From an uncultured Alphaproteobacteria bacterium (GTDB lineage: Bacteria > Pseudomonadota > Alphaproteobacteria > HIMB59 > GCA-002718135), in the NCBI GenBank assembly GCA_902525035.1, contig CABZFN010000004.1, positions 62,001-126,000 on the forward strand: a stretch of DNA of 64,000 nucleotides, in the 5' to 3' direction. This document shows positions 9,831 to 19,179 of the stretch, one piece after another; within the stretch, counting starts at the first letter, position 1; every line of letters starts with the position of its first letter. The notes beneath the pieces were generated by a model. That model saw only the letters and a list, made by a program, of their open reading frames with translations, was not told the DNA's origin and did not search any database. The position numbers and the translations under genes were made by a program.

Positions 9831-11333
9831 ATGTTTAACATAATCAAATTAAATGAAAAAGATAATATTGGAATTGCTCCAATGGATATTCCTCAGAATA
9901 TTAATATAAATTATGGAATTAAATCTATAAATAATATTCCTTATGGTCATAAAATTTCTTTAAAAAAAATTAAAAGTGGTGATTTTATTTTTAAGTATGG
10001 TCAGATAATAGGAATCTCTAATAAAAATATAGAAGCTGGTGAACATGTGCATTCACATAATATGGGATATAGTGAATTCAAAAGAGAATATATCCGTAAA
10101 GATATTAGAAATGATATTAATAAAAGTGAAAAAACAGAATACTTTAAAGGCTTTAAAAGGAATAATGGATCATCAGGTACTAGGAATTATATAGGTTTAA
10201 TTAGTACAGTTAATTGTTCAGCAACAGTTGTTAAAAAAATATCTGATAAAATAAATAATTTTTTAAAAAATAATAATTTTGATAATATTGATGGGGCAGT
10301 TTGTTTAAAACATTCATCAGGTTGTGGGATGAATACTTCTGGATACGCCATGAATGTATTTAACAGAACTATTGAAGGTTTTAAAATTCATCCTAATTTT
10401 GGAAAAGTTTTTGTTATCGGACTTGGATGTGAATGCGCCCAAATAAGTTTGTACAACAATGATCAGGAAAAAAGAAATATTGAATATTTGAATATTCAAG
10501 ATGAAGGTGGAACAAATGAAATAATAACGAAAGTAACTTCAAAAATTATTAATAAACTAAATGAAATTAATAGTATTTCTAGAACAAATATACCCATTTC
10601 AGAACTAACAGTTGCTTTGCAATGTGGTGGTTCAGATTCGTATTCTGGGATAACTGCAAATCCTGCACTAGGCTTTGCTTCAGATATGATTATTGATCAT
10701 GGTGGAACAACATTACTATCAGAGACTCCAGAAATATATGGAGCAGAACATTTATTATTTGAAAAATCATCAAACGAAAAAAATATAGAAAAACTAAACA
10801 AACAAATTGAATGGTGGAAAAAATATGTTGCTAGCAACGACAGCACATTAGATAATAATCCAAGTCCTGGTAATAAAAAAGGAGGTTTAACTACAATTCT
10901 GGAAAAATCATTAGGTGCAGTATCAAAAGCTGGAAATAGAAATATGGTTGATGTTCTCGATTATGCTGAACAGGTAAAAAACAAAGGTTTTAACTTTATG
11001 AATTCTCCAGGTTATGATCCCGTATCTGTAACAGGTCAAGTTGCCTCTGGCGCTAATGTTATTTGTTTTACTACTGGTCGAGGTTCGTGCTTTGGATTTA
11101 AACCCACTCCAAGTATTAAAATAGCAACAAATACAAATATGTATAATAAACTTAGTGAAGATATGGATATAAATGCTGGTACTATTATGGATAACGTTGC
11201 AAGCGTTAATGAAGTTGGCAAAGAAATATTTGATAAAATAATTTCAGTTGCATCCGGTGAAAAATCAAAGAGTGAAATAAATGATTATGGTGATGATGAA
11301 TTTAATCCCTGGATAATTGGAGCAACGCTATAA
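9831..11333 (+). CDS. UxaA-family (altronate/galactarate-type) dehydratase, SAF plus C-terminal domains
   Basis: 500 aa; N-terminal SAF-like domain (AGEHVHSHNMGY) and C-terminal UxaA-type segments (CLKHSSGCGMN, LQCGGSDSYSGITANPALG). Confidence 0.85.
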   Translation: MFNIIKLNEKDNIGIAPMDIPQNININYGIKSINNIPYGHKISLKKIKSGDFIFKYGQIIGISNKNIEAGEHVHSHNMGYSEFKREYIRKDIRNDINKSEKTEYFKGFKRNNGSSGTRNYIGLISTVNCSATVVKKISDKINNFLKNNNFDNIDGAVCLKHSSGCGMNTSGYAMNVFNRTIEGFKIHPNFGKVFVIGLGCECAQISLYNNDQEKRNIEYLNIQDEGGTNEIITKVTSKIINKLNEINSISRTNIPISELTVALQCGGSDSYSGITANPALGFASDMIIDHGGTTLLSETPEIYGAEHLLFEKSSNEKNIEKLNKQIEWWKKYVASNDSTLDNNPSPGNKKGGLTTILEKSLGAVSKAGNRNMVDVLDYAEQVKNKGFNFMNSPGYDPVSVTGQVASGANVICFTTGRGSCFGFKPTPSIKIATNTNMYNKLSEDMDINAGTIMDNVASVNEVGKEIFDKIISVASGEKSKSEINDYGDDEFNPWIIGATL

Positions 11334-11335
11334 AT

Positions 11336-12490
11336 TTATAAATCACCTTTAAAGGCGTTAATATACATTTTTAAAAAATCTTCTGCGTTAACTGGTATAG
11401 GATTTGTACTTGTGGATGGATCATTAAAAGCCATTAAACTCATTTTTTCTAAATTTTTGTCATCATCAATTATTTCACTTAAAGTATTAGGAATATTTAA
11501 ATTAGATCTAAGCTCTAAAATCCAATCCATAAAATTATTAAATGTTGCTGATTTTAAATTTATATATCTTGCAATATCAATAATTTTTTCTTCAATGCCT
11601 TTTTTATTATATTGTAAAACATATGGCATAAAAACTGCATTGGTTAATCCATGATGTGTATTATAAATTGCACCAACAGGATGACTTAAAGAATGAATTG
11701 CCCCAAGCCCTTTTTGGAAAGCTATTGAGCCCATAGAAGATGTTGCAAGCATATTAGCTCGGGCTTTTATATTTTTTCCGTCTTTATAAGCTAGAATTAA
11801 ATTATCCTTAATCATCTTTATCCCTTCTAAAGCTATTCCTTGAGAAAGAGGATGAAAATTATTAGATGAATAAGCTTCAAGACAATGGGCCAATGCATCC
11901 ATACCGGTATATGCTGTCAATGATGAGGGTAATGGTATTGTTAAATCAGGATCAAGTATAACTAAAGAAGGTAGCATTTTAGGATGAAAAATTATTTTTT
12001 TTTCTTTTGTTAGTTCATTAGTAAAAACTGATGCTCTTCCAGTCTCTGAGCCTGTTCCTGCTGTTGTTGGTACAGCAATAATAGGAAATATCGCATCACT
12101 AATTGCTCTTGTCCACCAATCACCAATATCTTCAAAATCCCATAATGGTCTTTCTTGTTTAGACATAAAAGCGACACCCTTTCCTGTATCCATACCAGAA
12201 CCACCTCCTACGGCTATTACTCCATCGTGATTATTTTGGTTAAATTGTTTAACTCCCTCCTCTACATTTTGACTTGTAGGATTTGATTTTACTTTACTAA
12301 ATATATTTGCTTTTTGATTGAGGGAGCTATTAATTTTATTAATTATATCAGTTTGGATAATACCAGGGTCAGTAACTATCAAAGGATTTTTAATATTTAA
12401 ATTATCACATGCTTTTTGAATTTCTTTAATTCTATTTAAACCAAACCAGATATTTGTTGGATAATTCCAATTTATATTTTGTATTTCCAT
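11336..12490 (-). CDS. Iron-containing alcohol dehydrogenase
   Basis: GGGSGMDTGKG, PTTAGTGSE, HSLSHPVGAIYNTHHGLTNAVFMP. Confidence 0.9.
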   Translation of the reverse strand: MEIQNINWNYPTNIWFGLNRIKEIQKACDNLNIKNPLIVTDPGIIQTDIINKINSSLNQKANIFSKVKSNPTSQNVEEGVKQFNQNNHDGVIAVGGGSGMDTGKGVAFMSKQERPLWDFEDIGDWWTRAISDAIFPIIAVPTTAGTGSETGRASVFTNELTKEKKIIFHPKMLPSLVILDPDLTIPLPSSLTAYTGMDALAHCLEAYSSNNFHPLSQGIALEGIKMIKDNLILAYKDGKNIKARANMLATSSMGSIAFQKGLGAIHSLSHPVGAIYNTHHGLTNAVFMPYVLQYNKKGIEEKIIDIARYINLKSATFNNFMDWILELRSNLNIPNTLSEIIDDDKNLEKMSLMAFNDPSTSTNPIPVNAEDFLKMYINAFKGDL

Positions 12491-13869
12491 TAAAGTGTCC
12501 GTATGTGATAACTTTTTGCTCGAGTAAGATGATCAAAACCTAAAACTGAAAGAGTAACACCAATGCCAGTATCTTTTACACCCGTCCAAGCAAGACCTGG
12601 ATCCAGATAATCGCATCTATTCATAAAAAAAGTACCTGTCTCTAATTTAGATCCCATACTTTGTGCAAACTCTTTATCAGAAGTCCAAATACTAGCAGTT
12701 AATCCATAAGCACTATCATTCATTAGATTAATAGCATCTTCTTCATTTTTTACTTTCATTATTCCAACAGTTGGCCCAAAAGTTTCCTCTTTCATAAATT
12801 CCATTGAATGATCTACTTGTATAAGAGCTGAAGGACTAACATAGCAATTAGTTCCATCATCAGCTTTAAATTTATTTGAGTCAATTATATTTTTAGCACC
12901 CTTATTCAATGCTTGGGAAACTTGTGCTCTTATATATTTTGCTGCATTCATTTTAACAACAGGTCCTAAATTGGTATTTTCTTCTAGTGGATTGCCCAAA
13001 ATATATTTTTCTGTAATTGATTTAAAACCATCTACAAATTTATCATATATATTTTCATCAACATATATTCTTTCAATGCCACAACATGATTGACCTGAGT
13101 TAAAATAGGAGCCATCGACTAAATTTTCGATTGCATGTTCAAGATTACAATCACTTCTCACATATGCTGGATCTTTTCCTCCAAGTTCTAATCCTGCACC
13201 AATAAATCTTGTGCCAATAGATTTTTTTATTTCTCTTCCTCCACTTACTGAACCAGTAAATAAAACATGATTTATTCTATTGTCAGAAATCACTTTTGAC
13301 GTAGATGAATGATCTAAATGTAAAAATTGAAATATATTCTTTGGCAATGATGCTTTGGTAGCAGCATCAAATAATTGTTCAGCACATAATGGTGTTTGAG
13401 ATGAATGTTTTAAAATAACAGTATTACCTGATAACAGACTTGGAACGATAGAGTTAACAGATGTATTAAAGGGATAATTCCAGGGTGCAATTACAAAAAT
13501 TGTACCAAGTGGTTCCTTTTTTATATAATTATCAAATTCTGAGTCTTTTCTAGATACCAAATCCTTTAAAGCTCTATCAGAGTTATCAACCATATAATTT
13601 GCTCTTTCTTCAAAACCTCTCATTTCGCCAGGACATTGAATAATTGGTCTACCAATTTGTTTGCATAAATTTTCAATGATTTCTTCATCATTCGAAAGGA
13701 ATGATTTTACAAAATTACTAATTATTTCTTTTCTTTCAGGTAAAGAAGTTTCTCTCCACTCTTTTCTAGCGTCGTAAGCATTTTGAAGAACAGTTTCTAT
13801 TTCACTATCAGTCGCAAAATTTCTCTCTACCAGTATAGAATTATCAATTGGAGTAACAGTTTTAAGCAT
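12490..13869 (-). CDS. Aldehyde dehydrogenase family protein
   Basis: PWNYPFNTSVN, LELGGKDPAYV, FNSGQSCCGIERIYV. Confidence 0.88.
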   Translation of the reverse strand: MLKTVTPIDNSILVERNFATDSEIETVLQNAYDARKEWRETSLPERKEIISNFVKSFLSNDEEIIENLCKQIGRPIIQCPGEMRGFEERANYMVDNSDRALKDLVSRKDSEFDNYIKKEPLGTIFVIAPWNYPFNTSVNSIVPSLLSGNTVILKHSSQTPLCAEQLFDAATKASLPKNIFQFLHLDHSSTSKVISDNRINHVLFTGSVSGGREIKKSIGTRFIGAGLELGGKDPAYVRSDCNLEHAIENLVDGSYFNSGQSCCGIERIYVDENIYDKFVDGFKSITEKYILGNPLEENTNLGPVVKMNAAKYIRAQVSQALNKGAKNIIDSNKFKADDGTNCYVSPSALIQVDHSMEFMKEETFGPTVGIMKVKNEEDAINLMNDSAYGLTASIWTSDKEFAQSMGSKLETGTFFMNRCDYLDPGLAWTGVKDTGIGVTLSVLGFDHLTRAKSYHIRTL

Positions 13870-13933
13870 TTTAATTGGTTTAGTTATTTTAATTAATTAA
13901 ATCAATTAAATTTTTTTAAATTATATATATAGT

Positions 13934-14692
13934 TTGTTTATGAAATTAAATTTCTCAGGAAGAACAGCTCTTATTACCGGTGGTTCTGGTGGAATTGGAT
14001 TATCAATAGTAAAAAAATTAATCAAAAATAAAATTAAAGTCATAATTTTAGACATAAATACACCTAGTAAAAAAATACTATTAAATAAATTTGTTGAATT
14101 TATAAAAATAGATTTATCAGACTATAAAAATTTACAATTATGTTTAACAGAACTAAAGAAAAAATATAAAAAAATTGAATATGTAATTAATGCAGCAGGT
14201 GTTTTGTGGTTTGATAAAGATGTAAGTTTAGAAAAAATTGAAATCAACACATGGGATAAAGTTTTTTCTATAAACCTTAATTCAATTATAATTGTTTTAC
14301 AAAGTATACTTCCTCAAATGAAAAAAAATAAATTTGGATCTATAGTTCACATTTCATCAATTGATGCTTTATCTGGAGACAATAAACCTCAAGATGCTTA
14401 TGGATCATCAAAGGCGGCTTTATTACGACTTTCTAAATCAATATCTATTCAGTTTGCAGTCAAAAATATAAGATCAAATTCTATATTGCCAGGACCAATA
14501 GAGACCCCAATGCAGGAAAGATGGAAAAAAAATCCACAATCGAAAAAAAAACTATCTAACGTCATACCACTCAGAAGAGTTGGAAAACCTGTTGATATAG
14601 CAAACTCAACAATGTTTCTTCTAAGCGATGAAAGCAGTTTTATTACCGGTACTGAATTAATTGTCGACGGGGGTATTAGGGCTAAACCTTAA
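13934..14692 (+). CDS. SDR family oxidoreductase
   Basis: TGGSGGIGLSI, YGSSKAAL, GTELIVDGG. Confidence 0.88.
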   Translation: MFMKLNFSGRTALITGGSGGIGLSIVKKLIKNKIKVIILDINTPSKKILLNKFVEFIKIDLSDYKNLQLCLTELKKKYKKIEYVINAAGVLWFDKDVSLEKIEINTWDKVFSINLNSIIIVLQSILPQMKKNKFGSIVHISSIDALSGDNKPQDAYGSSKAALLRLSKSISIQFAVKNIRSNSILPGPIETPMQERWKKNPQSKKKLSNVIPLRRVGKPVDIANSTMFLLSDESSFITGTELIVDGGIRAKP

Positions 14693-14694
14693 TT

Positions 14695-16053
14695 TTATCC
14701 TCTTTCAAAATATCTTCTAAGCTGCCAATCGTTAACTGATAAATCATAATCTTTTTGCTCCCACTCAGCTGCATGGATATAATGATCTAAAACATCAGAG
14801 TGAAAAATTTCTGCTAATAATTTAGATTTTTTTGCTAATTGAATTGCTTCATTTAATGTCTTTGGAACTTCCCTTACTTTCTTTTCATAGATATTCCCAC
14901 TGTAAGGTTCCTCTAGTTTAAGTTTATTTTTTATTCCATACAATCCAGCACCGACAAGTGCAGCAAAAGCTAAATAAGGATTAACATCTGCACCTGGTAC
15001 TCTGCACTCTATTCTTATTGAAGAACCATGACCCGCTAATCTAAAACCAGCAGTTCTATTATCAATACCCCAAACTGACTTTGTTGGAGCGAAAGAACCC
15101 TCTTGGAATCTTTTATAAGAATTTATATTAGGTGCTAAAAAAATAGAAATATCAGATAAAAATTTTATCTGACCAGCAACATAACTTTTGAATATATCTG
15201 ACATTCCAAATTTATCCTTTGAATTATAAAAAATATTTTTTTTTGTTTTCTTATCAAAGAGTGAATTATGAATATGACAGGAACTGCCGCCTACATTTTC
15301 TTTATATTTTGCCATAAATGTAACTGCTTTATTTTTCTTATAAGCAATTTCTTTAGCAGCATTTTTTATCAAAATATGATTATCTGCCATATTTAATGCG
15401 TCTGTGAAAACAACATTTATTTCTTCTTGTCCAGGAGCTGCCTCACCCTTTGAGCATTCAACGTAAATTCCAGATTTGAGGAGAGAATTTCTTAACTCTC
15501 TCATTACATCTTCTTCCTTAGTTGTTTGGAAAATCATATAATCTTGTATGTACCAAGATGACTCTTTTAAATTTTTGTAATTATTATTGTGAATTTCATC
15601 ATAGGTTTGATCAAATAAAAAAAATTCTAATTCTGATCCAATCATAGGATCAAACCCCATTTTATTTGCCTTAGCAATAACATCTTTTAAAATTTGTCTA
15701 GTTGAATGAACAAGCGGTTTTTTTCCATGATGGTCAAGGCAATCACAAATTACAATAGCTGTTTTTTCTAACCAAGTTGCAATTTTTATTGATTTCAAGT
15801 CGGGGATTACAGTCATGTCGCCATACCCAGTTTCCCATGAAGAAGATTTATATCCAGGAACAGTAAACATATCCATATCAACTGTATAAAGATAATCACA
15901 CATATGTGTTTCTTTATGTACGTAATCTATAAATGCTTTGCCAGTAACTCTTTTACCATTTAATCTTCCCTGCATATCTGAGACACAAACTAAAACCGTA
16001 TCAATTTCATCATTCTTGATAGCTTTTTTTAGATCGTTGAAAGTAATTGTCAT
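14695..16053 (-). CDS. Glutamine synthetase family protein (PuuA/gamma-glutamylamide-synthetase-like)
   Basis: GSELEFFLFD, GGSSCHIHNSL, RIECRVPGADVNPYLAFAALVGAG; start trimmed from ORF-track 16080 to the internal MTITFNDLKK because the upstream part overlaps a terminator hairpin. Confidence 0.87.
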   Translation of the reverse strand: MTITFNDLKKAIKNDEIDTVLVCVSDMQGRLNGKRVTGKAFIDYVHKETHMCDYLYTVDMDMFTVPGYKSSSWETGYGDMTVIPDLKSIKIATWLEKTAIVICDCLDHHGKKPLVHSTRQILKDVIAKANKMGFDPMIGSELEFFLFDQTYDEIHNNNYKNLKESSWYIQDYMIFQTTKEEDVMRELRNSLLKSGIYVECSKGEAAPGQEEINVVFTDALNMADNHILIKNAAKEIAYKKNKAVTFMAKYKENVGGSSCHIHNSLFDKKTKKNIFYNSKDKFGMSDIFKSYVAGQIKFLSDISIFLAPNINSYKRFQEGSFAPTKSVWGIDNRTAGFRLAGHGSSIRIECRVPGADVNPYLAFAALVGAGLYGIKNKLKLEEPYSGNIYEKKVREVPKTLNEAIQLAKKSKLLAEIFHSDVLDHYIHAAEWEQKDYDLSVNDWQLRRYFERG

Positions 16054-16070
16054 TAAGTTAGCCTCGAAAA

Positions 16071-16097
16071 AATCCAGCACTTTTAAAGTGCTGGATT
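16071..16097 (-). terminator. Intrinsic terminator downstream of dctP
   Basis: 12-bp perfect inverted repeat AATCCAGCACTT/AAGTGCTGGATT with a 3-nt loop, followed on the minus strand by a T-tract. Confidence 0.8.
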
Positions 16098-16104
16098 AAA
16101 ATTA

Positions 16105-17175
16105 TTATCTATAAGGATATCCTGCTTTATCCATTGTTGATGCATATAATTTGAATGCATCTACAACTTTACCACTTCTAGGGCTTGAACTAGCTACATC
16201 ATCCCAGAATTTTTCAGCATCTTTTACAACACCTGACCATTCATTTGCTGGTAGACTAGTAAGTTCCATTTTTTTACCATTTACCCTTAAGTCTGCTTCT
16301 CCACCCCAATACCAAACTTGTCTATAGTAATGAGATTGATCAATAGACATCTTAAATAATTCTTGAAGTTTGGGTGACAGTTTTTCCCAACTTTTAGAAT
16401 TGGCAAAGTATGAACCAAACCAAGCACCTGTTACAGAATTAGTTAACGCATAATTACAAATATCAGCCCAACCAACCTCATAAGCTTCAGTAAATCCACA
16501 CCAACATACACCATCAAGCTCGCCTGTTTGCATTGCAACTTCAACATCATCCCAAGGGACAATTACAGGAATTAAGCCATACTGTGCTAAGAAACGACCA
16601 GCTGTCGGAACACCAAAAACTCGTAGACCTTTCATATCAGCAAGTGAGGTAATTTTTTTATCTACTGTAAATAAATGACATGGATCCCAAGCAGAAGTAC
16701 TTAACCATGTCACATCTCTTACTTCTCCATATGCCTCTGCCCAAATTTCATCTAGACCATAATATTTAAACATTGCTGGCACATCCAAGCTATACCTTGT
16801 TGCAAATGGAAAATATCCTCCAAAGACAGATATATCTACTGGTGATCCCATTGTAGCATCATCACTCTGAACAGCATCAATGGTTCCAGCTTGCATAGCT
16901 CTAAATAGCTCATCTGTAGGTACTAATTGATCAGCATAAAAAAGTTCGATTTCCATTTCACCATGGGCAGCTTTATTAAATGCTTCAATTTGAGGAAGAA
17001 CTACATGTGCTCCTAATGGTGCACCTGAATATGTTTGTAGTCTCCATTTAATAGGATTAGTTGCTGCATAACCATACGGAGCTGCTAAAGTTGAAGCCCC
17101 AATTGCGCCAGCAGATATTAATCCAGCTTTTTTTAAAAACTCACGTCTTTTAGTGAGATTTTTTTTATTTTTCAT
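16105..17175 (-). CDS. TRAP transporter substrate-binding protein (DctP-type) with Tat-like signal
   Basis: RREFLKKAGLISAGAIGAST signal; ATG at 17175 preceded by AAAGGAGGT; DctP-like body. ORF-track start at 17190 is a TTG inside the Shine-Dalgarno region. Confidence 0.87.
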   Translation of the reverse strand: MKNKKNLTKRREFLKKAGLISAGAIGASTLAAPYGYAATNPIKWRLQTYSGAPLGAHVVLPQIEAFNKAAHGEMEIELFYADQLVPTDELFRAMQAGTIDAVQSDDATMGSPVDISVFGGYFPFATRYSLDVPAMFKYYGLDEIWAEAYGEVRDVTWLSTSAWDPCHLFTVDKKITSLADMKGLRVFGVPTAGRFLAQYGLIPVIVPWDDVEVAMQTGELDGVCWCGFTEAYEVGWADICNYALTNSVTGAWFGSYFANSKSWEKLSPKLQELFKMSIDQSHYYRQVWYWGGEADLRVNGKKMELTSLPANEWSGVVKDAEKFWDDVASSSPRSGKVVDAFKLYASTMDKAGYPYR

Positions 17176-17272
17176 AATACCTCCTTTCAAAAGTAAATTG
17201 AAATAATGAGTGATTTAACTATTTTAAAAAATATAAATCAAGAAAATTAGCGATACTTTATAAACAAATTAA

Positions 17273-18613
17273 TTATCTTCTAGACACATAATCAGGAAGC
17301 CAGGTTGCAATTTCAGGAAAAATCATAACTATTGCTAAACCTAAACACATAACTAAAACAAATGGAATAATTGATCTGTAGATATCTATGAGATCAATTT
17401 CTTTAGGAGCCATTGCTCGCATTAAAAATAAATTATATCCAAATGGTGGAGTCATATATGCAATTTGACATGTAATTGTATACAAAACCCCATACCAAAT
17501 TGGATTAAAACCCAATGCAATTATTAAGGGAACATATAAAGGTGCAACGATTACTAACATTGCTGTATCATCTAAAAACATTCCCATTAAAATGTAAGAC
17601 AGCTGCATCATTATTAAAACACCCCAAGGACTTAGGTTCCATCTTTCTATGAATAGAGTTTCAATAGCTCTCACTGCGCCTATACCATCAAATACTGCTC
17701 CAAAGCTTAAAGCAGCTAAGATTATCCACATAAACATACAAGAAACACCTAAAGTTTTTTTCAAAGTATTTTCAATCACAGGCCAATTTAATTTACCTTT
17801 AACAAATGCTGCAAGAGTTGCACCAAATGCACCTACTGCAGAACATTCCACTAGACTTGCGATACCCATTAAAAATAATCCAGTCATTGAAAAGAAAATT
17901 GCAAAAGGTATTAAGCCTGCCTGTAACAATTTCATTTTTTCAGTTTTTGAAATTTGTCTTTCTTCCTTTGGAAGAGCTGGGCCTAGTTCAGGTTGGAGCT
18001 TACATCTTATGTAAATGTATAAAATAAATAATGTTGCCATCATTATTCCAGGAATAATACCAGCAAGCCATAATTTACTAACAGGTTGCCTGGCGATCAT
18101 TCCATATAAAACAAGAACAACGCTAGGTGGAACTAAAATTCCTAAAGAGCTTCCTGCTTGGACAACACCAGTAATCATTCTTTTATCATAACCAAGTTTT
18201 AGCATTGCTGGTAAAGCAATGGTGGCTCCAATTGCCATTCCTGCAACACTCAGACCATTCATTGCAGATATAGCAACCATCATTCCCATTGTCCCAATTG
18301 CTAAACCACCTTTTATACCCCCAAAATAAACATGAAACATTCTATAAAGATCATCAGCAATACCAGATTCAGATATCATATATCCCATGTAAATGAATAA
18401 TGGTAATGTAAGCATTGGATACCATTTGAATAATTTCCATGCTGCAGTGTAAGGCATTTCAACTGCGCCATCACCCCATAATAATAATGCAGCCATTGCT
18501 GCAACGAAACCTATTGCTCCAAATACTCTTTGCCCAGTCAATAACATTAGCAACATTGTAGCAAACATAGTTATTGCAATTGTTTCATAGCTTACTAGAT
18601 CTGCAATCATCAA
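17273..18613 (-). CDS. TRAP transporter large permease (DctM)
   Basis: Multi-TM protein, 446 aa, GSSLGILVPPSVVLVLYG, LGMFLDDTAMLVIVAPLYVPL; next to DctQ and DctP. Confidence 0.9.
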   Translation of the reverse strand: MMIADLVSYETIAITMFATMLLMLLTGQRVFGAIGFVAAMAALLLWGDGAVEMPYTAAWKLFKWYPMLTLPLFIYMGYMISESGIADDLYRMFHVYFGGIKGGLAIGTMGMMVAISAMNGLSVAGMAIGATIALPAMLKLGYDKRMITGVVQAGSSLGILVPPSVVLVLYGMIARQPVSKLWLAGIIPGIMMATLFILYIYIRCKLQPELGPALPKEERQISKTEKMKLLQAGLIPFAIFFSMTGLFLMGIASLVECSAVGAFGATLAAFVKGKLNWPVIENTLKKTLGVSCMFMWIILAALSFGAVFDGIGAVRAIETLFIERWNLSPWGVLIMMQLSYILMGMFLDDTAMLVIVAPLYVPLIIALGFNPIWYGVLYTITCQIAYMTPPFGYNLFLMRAMAPKEIDLIDIYRSIIPFVLVMCLGLAIVMIFPEIATWLPDYVSRR

Positions 18614-19119
18614 ATTTCTCTATTTAATACTTTTGCAATATCCTTGAAGAAAATTGCAATTGATTGAAGAAGCATTAATAAAATACCAAAAGTCATTATA
18701 GATTTGATAGGCCAAACATAAGGTGCCCACGCTGTAAATAATCTTTGATTAGTTTCTAAAGTATAAGTTAAACTAGAAATTGAACCAATTAAAAGAACAA
18801 CAAGATAAAAAATTAAAAACACACTTGTTAAAGAATCTAATAGTGCCTTAGTTTTATCTTTAAGTTTACTATAAATAAGATCCATTCTTACATGATCATC
18901 TGTAAGCATTGAATATCCGCCCCCTAATAAATAATAACCTGTCATGACAAATTGTGCCATTTCAATAATCCAGATAAGCGGAATGTTAATAATATTTCTA
19001 GTTACAAAAGATAAAATTAAAATAAACATCATTACAAAAACTAAATACATAGTTGCCCGTCCAGTTTTCAAACTTATAAAATCTATCGTTTTTACGTAAT
19101 ATTTTATTATACTTGGCAT
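18610..19119 (-). CDS. TRAP transporter small permease (DctQ)
   Basis: 169 aa, four predicted TMs, 4-nt overlap with dctM. Confidence 0.85.
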   Translation of the reverse strand: MPSIIKYYVKTIDFISLKTGRATMYLVFVMMFILILSFVTRNIINIPLIWIIEMAQFVMTGYYLLGGGYSMLTDDHVRMDLIYSKLKDKTKALLDSLTSVFLIFYLVVLLIGSISSLTYTLETNQRLFTAWAPYVWPIKSIMTFGILLMLLQSIAIFFKDIAKVLNREI

Positions 19120-19179
19120 TTCTAATTTATGTTACTATAGATAATTAAAGAATAAAGGAAAAAATTTAAAGAGACAATC

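Noticed and set aside
17649-18027. Plus-strand ORFs of 121 and 73 aa
   Set aside because: Antisense to the well supported DctM permease
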